Assembly (NCBI RefSeq): GCF_902364025.1
Contig: NZ_CABJCG010000011.1
Coordinates: forward strand, 178,483 to 242,482
Source of the DNA: Enterocloster lavalensis
GTDB taxonomy: Bacteria; Bacillota; Clostridia; Lachnospirales; Lachnospiraceae
Direction: 5' to 3'
DNA: 64,000 nucleotides
Under the pieces are notes generated by a model, which ran no database searches, was not told the DNA's origin, and saw only the letters and a list, made by a program, of their open reading frames with translations. Within the stretch, counting starts at the first letter, position 1. Each line of letters starts with the position of its first letter. The position numbers were made by a program, and so were the translations under genes. This document shows positions 58,151-64,000 of this stretch, in pieces.

Positions 58151-60847
58151 TCACGGCGTCTCCTGTTCCTTCCCATCATCCAAAACCGCGCTCCATGCCT
58201 CATCCTGCCCGAAATCCCATTCCGCTTCCGGTTCCGGGTCTTTGGTCTGGGCCTGTTCCCGCTGTTTCGCGGCTTCTTTTGCCCGGGCGGTTTCCCGTTT
58301 CAGCTCCTCCTCCCTGGCTTTGGTCCGCTCGTGGGCCGCTCTGCGCTTTGAGGCTTTGGAGAATTCCCGGCCCATCTTGCCGGTCGCCTCCCCGGCTTTG
58401 CGCCGGACGATTCCCCGGAGGCCGCCGCGAAAGCCGCGCGCTCCCCGCTCGATCTCGTCGCTGCCGGAACCGTCGCTGCCGTTTCCGCCACCGTTCCAAT
58501 CGCCGCCGTCATTTCCGTTATTTCCGTCATTTCCATCATTTCCGCGCTCCGCGCCATCCGGCTTCTCCTCCATACGCTTGAAACGGATCAGCACCCGGAA
58601 CAGGTCTCCCTCCACGGACACTTCCATGGTTCCGTCCTGGAGCTCCGTAAAGCTTCTGGCAATGGCCAGGCCCAGGCCGGAGCCCTCGGTGTTGCGGGAG
58701 GCGTCTCCGCGGACAAAGCGCTCGGTCAGCTCCTCGGGGGATACATTCAATTCTTTGGCGGAGATGTTGCGAAGTATAATGGTCACTGTTCCGCTCTCGT
58801 CCTCGTCCAGACTGATGTAGGCCCTGGTACCCGCCATGGCGTATTTGGTAATGTTCACCAGCAGGTTTTCAAAAATCCGGTAGGTTCTCTGGCTGTCCAG
58901 ATAAAGAATGATCTTCTCCTCCGGCAGCGCCCAGCGGAATTCCACGCCGCTGGCCTCCATCCGGTCGGACAGCTCCAGCCGCACCTGCTTGATCAGGCTG
59001 ACAATGTCCACCGGGCCACGGTTCATGGTGACCGCGCCGCTGGTGGCCTTGCTGACCTCGAACAAATCCTCGATCAGCACCTTCAGACGCATGGACTTCT
59101 GGTCAAGCACCTGAATGTAACTGGTCCGCTCCCCCTCGGTGAGGCCCGGCTGCTTTAACAGATTCACATAGGTGATAATGGCCGTCAGCGGGGTTTTCAA
59201 GTCATGGGACACGTTGGTGATCAGCTCGGTTTTGGTGCGCTCGCTCTTCACCTCCTGCTCCACGGCCTTCTTAAAGCCCTGGCGGACGCGGGTCAACTGC
59301 TCCTTTAAGGGATTGAACAGTCCCAGATCTTCCGGAACATCCACATCCAGATCGCCCTTGGCCATCTGATTGATCATTTCCAGCAGCCGGTTGTATTTTC
59401 CTTCCATCTCATCCCAGTATCTGCGGATCAGGAAGAACAACACCAGAGAGTAGATCACCAGCGCCACGATCCCGAAGAACCACAGGCAGGATATCAAGGT
59501 CAGTATAATAAAGTTGGCGATCACCGCCTTGCCAATGGCTTTGCTGGAATTGGAGTGCCAGTCGGTCTCATTGAAGGGGTTCAGGCAGCGGCACACCCAG
59601 CGCTTCACAAAGCAGCAGAACCGCCCAATCCATGTGCGCTCTTTGATATAGCGCCACAGTCCCAGGGAAAATACCGCCCGCAGGCAGGTGATTCCCCAGT
59701 AGAACATGCCGTAAACCACAATCCAGAAGAGAATGTTGATCACCAGAACCAGCACGCTTGCTGCGGGTACGGCCATGTGGGTCCGCTCCAGCTCCCGCTG
59801 CAGGTTTCCGTTGTGGGTGAGGGCGATCAGCGCTCCCGGCAGGCTTCCGTCTCCCAGCATCACCAGCCAAAGGGTTCCCAACATAATAACCGGTTCAAAA
59901 TTCACCCGGCACAGGGCGCTCCGCCCGATCTGTAAGGATTTAAAGGCCGGCAGCACCATAGCCAGCATGAACAGCACGCCGCACATGGCAATTTCCACCA
60001 TATAAAGCGATCCGTCGTAGTTTAAGTCGTACGGCCCCAGCATCGGATCGGCTTCCCGGATCCGGTTTCCGGAGAATTCGGTGGGACTGCATTTAAATTC
60101 AAATTTTACATTCTTAGGGCCTGAAAACTCTACGCCGCTGTAGCGGTAATCCGCGCCCAGACGGTTCGCGATTGGGTCGTAGAACTCATACTGCGCCAGG
60201 GCCTGCCGCATGCGGTCCTGATCTCCGACCTGATCCATGGAATCCACCTTCAGCGCTCCGGAGGACGTGAAATGAATATTGATCAGCATTTCATCCCCTT
60301 TGGTTCCGCCGAATTCCAGGTCGGGATTGCTGACGTTGCTGCGCAGCAGATTGCCGTTCTCATCCATCATCCTGTATTTCAGGCGGCCGGTGTAAATCTG
60401 GGAATAGCCCCGCCACTCGTCGCCCGCGCTGTCCATCGTCTCCATCAGTGAAGCGTAAAAACCCGCATCGTACTGGGAATCCCTCTCCACCACGGCCGCT
60501 TCATCTCCGTTGGCGTCCTGGAGTATGTCCTGCTCCTTCTGCGCCTCCCGCAGCTTTCCTTCCAGCTCCGGCAGGAATACCTGGGAAGGGGTCAAAAGCC
60601 GTCCTTCCTCCTCCTGCACCTGCTCTCTCCACGCCTGGTAGCAGCTGTTCATCATCTGAAGCGCCAGGTCGTTCGACACGTTGTTGATGTAATTATCCTT
60701 GCGCTGGGCCTCATACCGCTCTTTATACTCAAAGGCCCGCTCCACCAGATAGGGATAGAGGCCCACGGTTGCCGCTGATGTCAGCAGCACCACTATCATA
60801 ATGATAATAATTCCCAGGCTATGCCTGCTTTTCGATTTTGTATCCAA
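58151..60847 (-). CDS. Sensor histidine kinase with unusual Gly/Asn/Asp repeat and charged C-terminal tail
   Basis: An 898-residue kinase if the overlapping TTG (60847) is the start; no good ribosome site is seen, so coupling to the response-regulator stop is assumed. TM1 lies at ~11-33. A ~240-residue external domain precedes several membrane segments (~300-480). The HAMP-like and HisKA parts contain SHDLKTPLTAIITYVNLLKQ (phospho-acceptor His near 548) and HATPase with NITKYAMAGTRAYIS and GSGLGLAIARSF. Beyond residue ~760 comes a tail rich in Gly-Asn-Asp (GNDGNDGNNGNDGGDWNGGG), then a Lys/Arg/Glu coiled segment (ERTKAREEELKRETARAKEAAKQ). Confidence 0.88.
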   Translation of the reverse strand: MDTKSKSRHSLGIIIIMIVVLLTSAATVGLYPYLVERAFEYKERYEAQRKDNYINNVSNDLALQMMNSCYQAWREQVQEEEGRLLTPSQVFLPELEGKLREAQKEQDILQDANGDEAAVVERDSQYDAGFYASLMETMDSAGDEWRGYSQIYTGRLKYRMMDENGNLLRSNVSNPDLEFGGTKGDEMLINIHFTSSGALKVDSMDQVGDQDRMRQALAQYEFYDPIANRLGADYRYSGVEFSGPKNVKFEFKCSPTEFSGNRIREADPMLGPYDLNYDGSLYMVEIAMCGVLFMLAMVLPAFKSLQIGRSALCRVNFEPVIMLGTLWLVMLGDGSLPGALIALTHNGNLQRELERTHMAVPAASVLVLVINILFWIVVYGMFYWGITCLRAVFSLGLWRYIKERTWIGRFCCFVKRWVCRCLNPFNETDWHSNSSKAIGKAVIANFIILTLISCLWFFGIVALVIYSLVLFFLIRRYWDEMEGKYNRLLEMINQMAKGDLDVDVPEDLGLFNPLKEQLTRVRQGFKKAVEQEVKSERTKTELITNVSHDLKTPLTAIITYVNLLKQPGLTEGERTSYIQVLDQKSMRLKVLIEDLFEVSKATSGAVTMNRGPVDIVSLIKQVRLELSDRMEASGVEFRWALPEEKIILYLDSQRTYRIFENLLVNITKYAMAGTRAYISLDEDESGTVTIILRNISAKELNVSPEELTERFVRGDASRNTEGSGLGLAIARSFTELQDGTMEVSVEGDLFRVLIRFKRMEEKPDGAERGNDGNDGNNGNDGGDWNGGGNGSDGSGSDEIERGARGFRGGLRGIVRRKAGEATGKMGREFSKASKRRAAHERTKAREEELKRETARAKEAAKQREQAQTKDPEPEAEWDFGQDEAWSAVLDDGKEQETP

Positions 60848-61529
60848 CTCCCCACACCACCTTTACATATTTTGGTTCCTTCGGGTTCACTTCGATCTTT
60901 TCGCGGATGTTGCGGATGTGCACCATCACGGTGTCCGTGTTGATGGCACGCTCGTTCCAAACCCGCTCATAGATTTCATCCGCCGGGAATACCCGGCCGG
61001 GATTCTGCACCAACAGCAGAAGAATCTTGTACTCGATGGGCGTCAGCTTTACCGGCTTATCGTCCACCGTCACCTCCACGGTGTCCTCGTTGATTTCCAG
61101 ACCTCCCAGGCGGTGGATCTTGGAGTTTTCCGGCTGCTGGCGGTTCAGGCGTTCCATAAATCTCCTGTAGCGGCGCAGCTGGGAATTCACCCTGGCCAAA
61201 AGCTCCATAGGCGTGAACGGTTTGGTAATGTAATCGTCCGCTCCCATGTTCAGCCCCAGAATCTTATCCACTTCCTCCGACTTGGCGGAGAGGAAAATCA
61301 CCGGGAAATCGTACATTTCCCGCAGCTTCACCACCATGGTGATCCCATCCATCCGCGGCATCATCACATCCACAATAGCCAACTGTACTTCCTCCTGCTC
61401 CAGAAGCTTAAGGCCCTCCAGACCGTCCGCGGCCTGAAACACCTGATAGCCCTGGCTCCTCAAAAAGATCTCCACTCCCTCTCTGATTTCTTTGTCATCT
61501 TCAACCAGTAAAATCCGGTCCGCTCCCAT
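60819..61529 (-). CDS. Response regulator, OmpR family
   Basis: Start MGADRILLVEDDKEIREG (AGGAGG 8 nt upstream; the earlier ATG is too close) gives 236 residues. Receiver domain: EDD, LAIVDVMMPRMDGITM (phospho-acceptor Asp near 55) and a VIFLSAKSEEVDKILGL segment with Lys near 103. The C-terminal winged helix is LTPIEYKILLLLVQNPGRVFPADEIYERVWNERAINTDTVMVHIRNIREKI. It partners with the kinase whose gene overlaps its 3' end. Confidence 0.93.
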   Translation of the reverse strand: MGADRILLVEDDKEIREGVEIFLRSQGYQVFQAADGLEGLKLLEQEEVQLAIVDVMMPRMDGITMVVKLREMYDFPVIFLSAKSEEVDKILGLNMGADDYITKPFTPMELLARVNSQLRRYRRFMERLNRQQPENSKIHRLGGLEINEDTVEVTVDDKPVKLTPIEYKILLLLVQNPGRVFPADEIYERVWNERAINTDTVMVHIRNIREKIEVNPKEPKYVKVVWGVGYKIEKQA

Positions 61530-61535
61530 GCTCAT

Positions 61536-61880
61536 TCCCTCCTGTTTACATTCATTATCCTATCAGCCAATTCCAAAGTCCTTCGGCAGAAAAAACAAAA
61601 GAATTTCTAAATTTTATCGTAACAGTTCAGGACAGCGGGAAAATTGGCGAAAAAAGGGGCGCCACGCTCGCTTGTAAGCAGCTTTCTAGCCCGTTTTTCC
61701 ATCGGATGTCCTGAAGTGTTACATTTTGTCGTTACCCGTCCATTCTACCACAAAATGGCCGGGGCCGCACTATCAGAAGTATTCCCGGATGCAGCCCGTT
61801 GCATTAAAAAGGATATCCCTGCCGCATGCCCGCAGCCCGGGATATCCTCTCGATTATGATTTCATTATTTTATTGACTGC
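61536..61880. other. Intergenic region upstream of the two-component operon
   Basis: Contains the structured element C (61628-61713). The promoter of the response-regulator gene lies somewhere in 61535-61620; AT-rich but I cannot pick clear hexamers. The GC-rich dyad GGGATATCC (around 61797-61850, two GGATATCC words) may belong to the terminator of the unknown gene to the right. Confidence 0.45.
61628..61713. repeat. Structured intergenic element, copy C
   Basis: CAGGACA (61628-61634) pairs with TGTCCTG (61707-61713). Between them the blocks GGGAAAATTGG, GCTCGCTTGTAAGC and CATCGGATG occur in the same order as in the reverse complement of copy A (20807-20937). Here the element reads on the plus strand while surrounding genes read minus; copy A reads the other way relative to its genes. 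This argues against a simple directional terminator. Confidence 0.7.
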
Positions 61881-62633
61881 TTACCGCAGCAGAACGACGC
61901 GGTCCCTGGCCGGGAACCGGGCGCTAAGGCCCATGCACCAAAGGCGGTAGTGGGGCAGAAAGGGGTTATCTTCCGGCGCGCCGTTTAACAGAGGCCACTG
62001 GAGATAGTAGGAGAGAAAATAATCGTTGCTGATGTGGTAGAGCGGCTCGGACAATAGTTCGGCCAGCTCCTCCAGGTTCTCCTGATATTCCAGATCCATA
62101 AACCAGTCTCCCAGTCCCTCCCGGACGTCCAGCTCCGGTATGTCCGCGCCGTGGATCCAGGTCTGGCGCAGTTCCTCCTCGATGGCCGCAGCCTCCCCGC
62201 CGGTGGGAAATTCGATCTCAGCGTCTCCATCCAAAAGCTGCGGTTTCCCAAGCTCCTCCTCAAAAATCCGGTTCACTGCCCGGATATAGTCCTTCGCCGC
62301 CTCCCGGGCCGCCTGAACGTCAATCTCCGGGCGGGTGAAAAAGTAACCGGCATAGGCGGTCTGACCGCCGGAGATGATGGTCTGAGCCGTATCTCTGGTT
62401 CGGGTGTCGATCTCCTGCAGCTGCCGGAGCAGATTCAGGCCCGGCTGGCCGTACAGGGCAAAAATCGGGCGCAGCCGCTCCATTTCCCCTCCCCGCAGAT
62501 CCTGGAACAGAAAGGGAGCCACCGGCTCGGAGTCGCAGGCGTATATGTGCGCGGAAAACGCCGCCGCCAGCACCGGGTCCCGGTCGATGAACGCCAGCCA
62601 GGACTGCGGCAGATATTCACGGTATTTGTCCAT
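61881..62633 (-). CDS. Uncharacterised protein (250 aa)
   Basis: A soluble, acidic, mostly helical protein with no signal peptide. Visible segments: LPQSWLAFIDRDPVLAAAFSAHIYACDSEPVAPFLFQDLRGGEMERLRPIFALYGQPGLNLLRQLQEIDTRT, QAAREAAKDYIRAVNRIFEEELG and ELPEWFMDLEYQENLEELAELL-like repeats of Leu/Glu. I do not recognise a family. It lies between the two-component operon and the metallo-beta-lactamase gene, with which it shares strand and a 21-nt gap, so they are likely one transcript. No active-site motif stands out. Confidence 0.75.
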   Translation of the reverse strand: MDKYREYLPQSWLAFIDRDPVLAAAFSAHIYACDSEPVAPFLFQDLRGGEMERLRPIFALYGQPGLNLLRQLQEIDTRTRDTAQTIISGGQTAYAGYFFTRPEIDVQAAREAAKDYIRAVNRIFEEELGKPQLLDGDAEIEFPTGGEAAAIEEELRQTWIHGADIPELDVREGLGDWFMDLEYQENLEELAELLSEPLYHISNDYFLSYYLQWPLLNGAPEDNPFLPHYRLWCMGLSARFPARDRVVLLR

Positions 62634-62654
62634 GCTTCAGCTCCTTTCCGCGGT

Positions 62655-63908
62655 CTAAATCTCGTTTGCGCTGCAAATGTAATAGTGGCGGGCGTTGGCC
62701 GAGGTCATTTGCGCCGCGCGTGCCAGCAGCGCCCTGCGCTTTACTTCTTTCATCTGCCCGCTCTGCGCTTCCCCGTCCAGCAGTTCCAAGAGCTCCAGCG
62801 CCAGCTGGCTCTCTCCCTTCTCAAGACAGGACTGGGCTTTCGCAAGCACAGCATCCGGGCCTCCGGCCAGTTCCAGCACGGCCGTAGAAAACTCCCGCCT
62901 GGGACAGGGCATAAGGTGGGCCGCATCCCCGTCGAACCAGCCCACATAGCCGTTGTAGATGCCTTTCACCGACCATTCCACCGTGCCGTAATATTCGCCC
63001 AGATACTCCTTGTCCCGCAGTTCTTCCGGCAAACGCACCGACTCCACCGTTTCCGCCAGCGTCAGACCGCGGCCCAGGCAGTCCAAAGTCTGTTCAAACA
63101 CCGAGGCGATAGCATTTTTAAAATTCCCGACCACCTCCTGAATCCTGCCGCGGCCCATTAACGGCGCCGTGTGCCCGGGCAGGAGGGCTTCGGCCGGGTA
63201 GGACAGAATCTTCTCCAGAGTTTTGATCCACTGGGCGATATCCCGGTACTGGGTGCCGCGGATGGCGTACAGGTTGGGCCAGCAGCCGTAGTAATTGTCC
63301 CCGCTGATCATCACCTTGTCCTCCGCCAGCCAGACAAACAGCTGGTCGTCCGTCTCGCCCGGGGCCGCGGTCAGCTCCATGGTCACGCCATCGATGGTGC
63401 GGGTCGTGGTATCCACGTCATAAACCGTGGTGGGCGGCATGAAATCATAGACGCCGTCGCCCACAGCCTTCCCCTCCCTTGGTCCGATTCCCTGGGAAAT
63501 GTTCTCCTCATCGGTCAGCTCGTAGCCGAACTGGAATCCCCCTCTTCGATTCAGAGCCGCCGCGATGCGCCCGTAGCCGTCCAACGGCTCGGTCCGGGCT
63601 TTGAACGCGATGATTTCCTCAACCGTGTCCCGAAACGCCCCTGCGCCGCCCCGGTGGTCCGGGTGGGAATGGGTGTAAATAATGGTCCGCACCGGTTTGT
63701 CCGTGATTGTCGCAAGCTCCGCCCTCAGGCGCTTTGCCCGCTCGTCGGAATCCAGCGTATCCACCAGAATCACCGAGGTTTCCCCGATAATGGCGGTGGC
63801 GTTGCTGTGTCCCCATCCCAGAAAATGGTAAACACGGTCGTTGACTTTCGTCACCTGCTTCTTGTATTGTTCTTCCGTAAACTTCCGAAGTTTCTCTTCA
63901 CCTGTCAT
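62655..63908 (-). CDS. Metallo-beta-lactamase-fold hydrolase, alkylsulfatase-like
   Basis: Starting at MTGEEKLRKFTEEQYKKQV (GGGAG site) gives 417 residues. THSHPDHRGG (HxHxDH) and TAAPGETDDQLFVWLAEDKVMISGDNYYGCWPNLYAIRG match the catalytic domain of linear primary alkylsulfatases (SdsA1/YjcS type), followed by a helical dimerisation-type domain (GYVGWFDGDAAHLMP). It is shorter than the ~650-residue alkylsulfatases and lacks the C-terminal SCP2-like domain. It may hydrolyse an alkyl sulfate or other ester. It is the promoter-proximal gene, followed by the uncharacterised 250-aa gene. Confidence 0.82.
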   Translation of the reverse strand: MTGEEKLRKFTEEQYKKQVTKVNDRVYHFLGWGHSNATAIIGETSVILVDTLDSDERAKRLRAELATITDKPVRTIIYTHSHPDHRGGAGAFRDTVEEIIAFKARTEPLDGYGRIAAALNRRGGFQFGYELTDEENISQGIGPREGKAVGDGVYDFMPPTTVYDVDTTTRTIDGVTMELTAAPGETDDQLFVWLAEDKVMISGDNYYGCWPNLYAIRGTQYRDIAQWIKTLEKILSYPAEALLPGHTAPLMGRGRIQEVVGNFKNAIASVFEQTLDCLGRGLTLAETVESVRLPEELRDKEYLGEYYGTVEWSVKGIYNGYVGWFDGDAAHLMPCPRREFSTAVLELAGGPDAVLAKAQSCLEKGESQLALELLELLDGEAQSGQMKEVKRRALLARAAQMTSANARHYYICSANEI

Positions 63909-63947
63909 AGTTTTTCTTCTCCCGAATTGATGAATATTAATAGATAG

Positions 63948-63974
63948 GTATCTGTTCAGTACCTTCACAGATAC
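63948..63974. promoter_or_regulatory. Inverted repeat upstream of the alkylsulfatase-like gene
   Basis: GTATCTGT (63948-63955) and ACAGATAC (63967-63974), perfect 8-bp arms with an 11-bp centre, lie about 40 bp upstream of the start codon. It has the geometry of a TetR-type or similar operator. No adjacent regulator gene is in the window. Confidence 0.5.
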
Positions 63975-64000
63975 GAGCAAAAATCCATTTAAAATCGACT

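Overview
The window looks like chromosomal DNA of an anaerobic, moderately GC-rich Firmicute of the class Clostridia, most likely a Lachnospiraceae-type gut bacterium. This is inferred from the two HydABC/Hnd-type [FeFe] hydrogenase operons, the hydrogenase-linked DRTGG/PHP/HATPase genes, the fchA-folD pair, strong AGGAGG ribosome binding sites and many short MKKK lipoprotein signals. No rRNA, tRNA, CRISPR array, prophage or insertion sequence was recognised.

Layout. 1-131 holds the start of a LURP-one-like gene. 263-13197 is a catabolic island: a minus-strand operon (two zinc alcohol dehydrogenases, an AHL-lactonase-like metallo-hydrolase, a Tm-1-like/UPF0261 protein and a class II aldolase), a GntR/FadR regulator, an Mgl-type sugar ABC transporter, and a plus-strand operon (Dabb protein, beta-propeller lactonase, 3-hydroxyacyl-CoA-type dehydrogenase, nitroreductase). 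The transporter and the plus-strand operon diverge from 9917-10235, and each promoter carries a near-identical ACTTGTnnnACAAGT dyad at its start point. 13285-25124 is mostly housekeeping: ftsH with a divergent MarR gene, a polar amino-acid ABC transporter behind a cluster of ArgR-box-like words, folD, fchA, sbcC and sbcD. 25432-28486 holds a lipoprotein, a flotillin and a small protein.

28670-34369 is the most unusual part. It is an A+T-richer, three-gene, same-strand cassette bounded by terminators: (1) a two-TM protein with two Rossmann/TrkA-N-like domains and a degenerate C-terminal RyR domain; (2) a TIR-domain protein with a DUF4357-like domain; (3) an AAA ATPase with a clear C-terminal ryanodine-receptor (RyR) domain. 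It has the look of an NAD/nucleotide-linked signalling or defence system.

34429-43139 encodes a sensory-type [FeFe] hydrogenase with DRTGG, PHP and HATPase partners (minus strand) and, divergently, a complete HydC-HATPase-HydD-HydB-HydA electron-bifurcating hydrogenase operon. A Crp/Fnr regulator and nucleoside hydrolase pair and a PF09820-type AAA/nuclease-like gene follow. A second hydrogenase operon (46802-52320, minus) has its NuoF-like flavoprotein fused to a GltD/NfnB-like NADPH oxidoreductase. 52773-57968 is a CUT1 sugar ABC transporter with a TIM-barrel isomerase and a DeoR regulator. 58151-63908 holds a two-component system with an unusual kinase tail, an unknown protein and an alkylsulfatase-like metallo-beta-lactamase protein.

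Across the window, two or three intergenic hairpins share a conserved loop (GCTTACAAGCGAGC), which suggests a repeated structured element rather than independent terminators.
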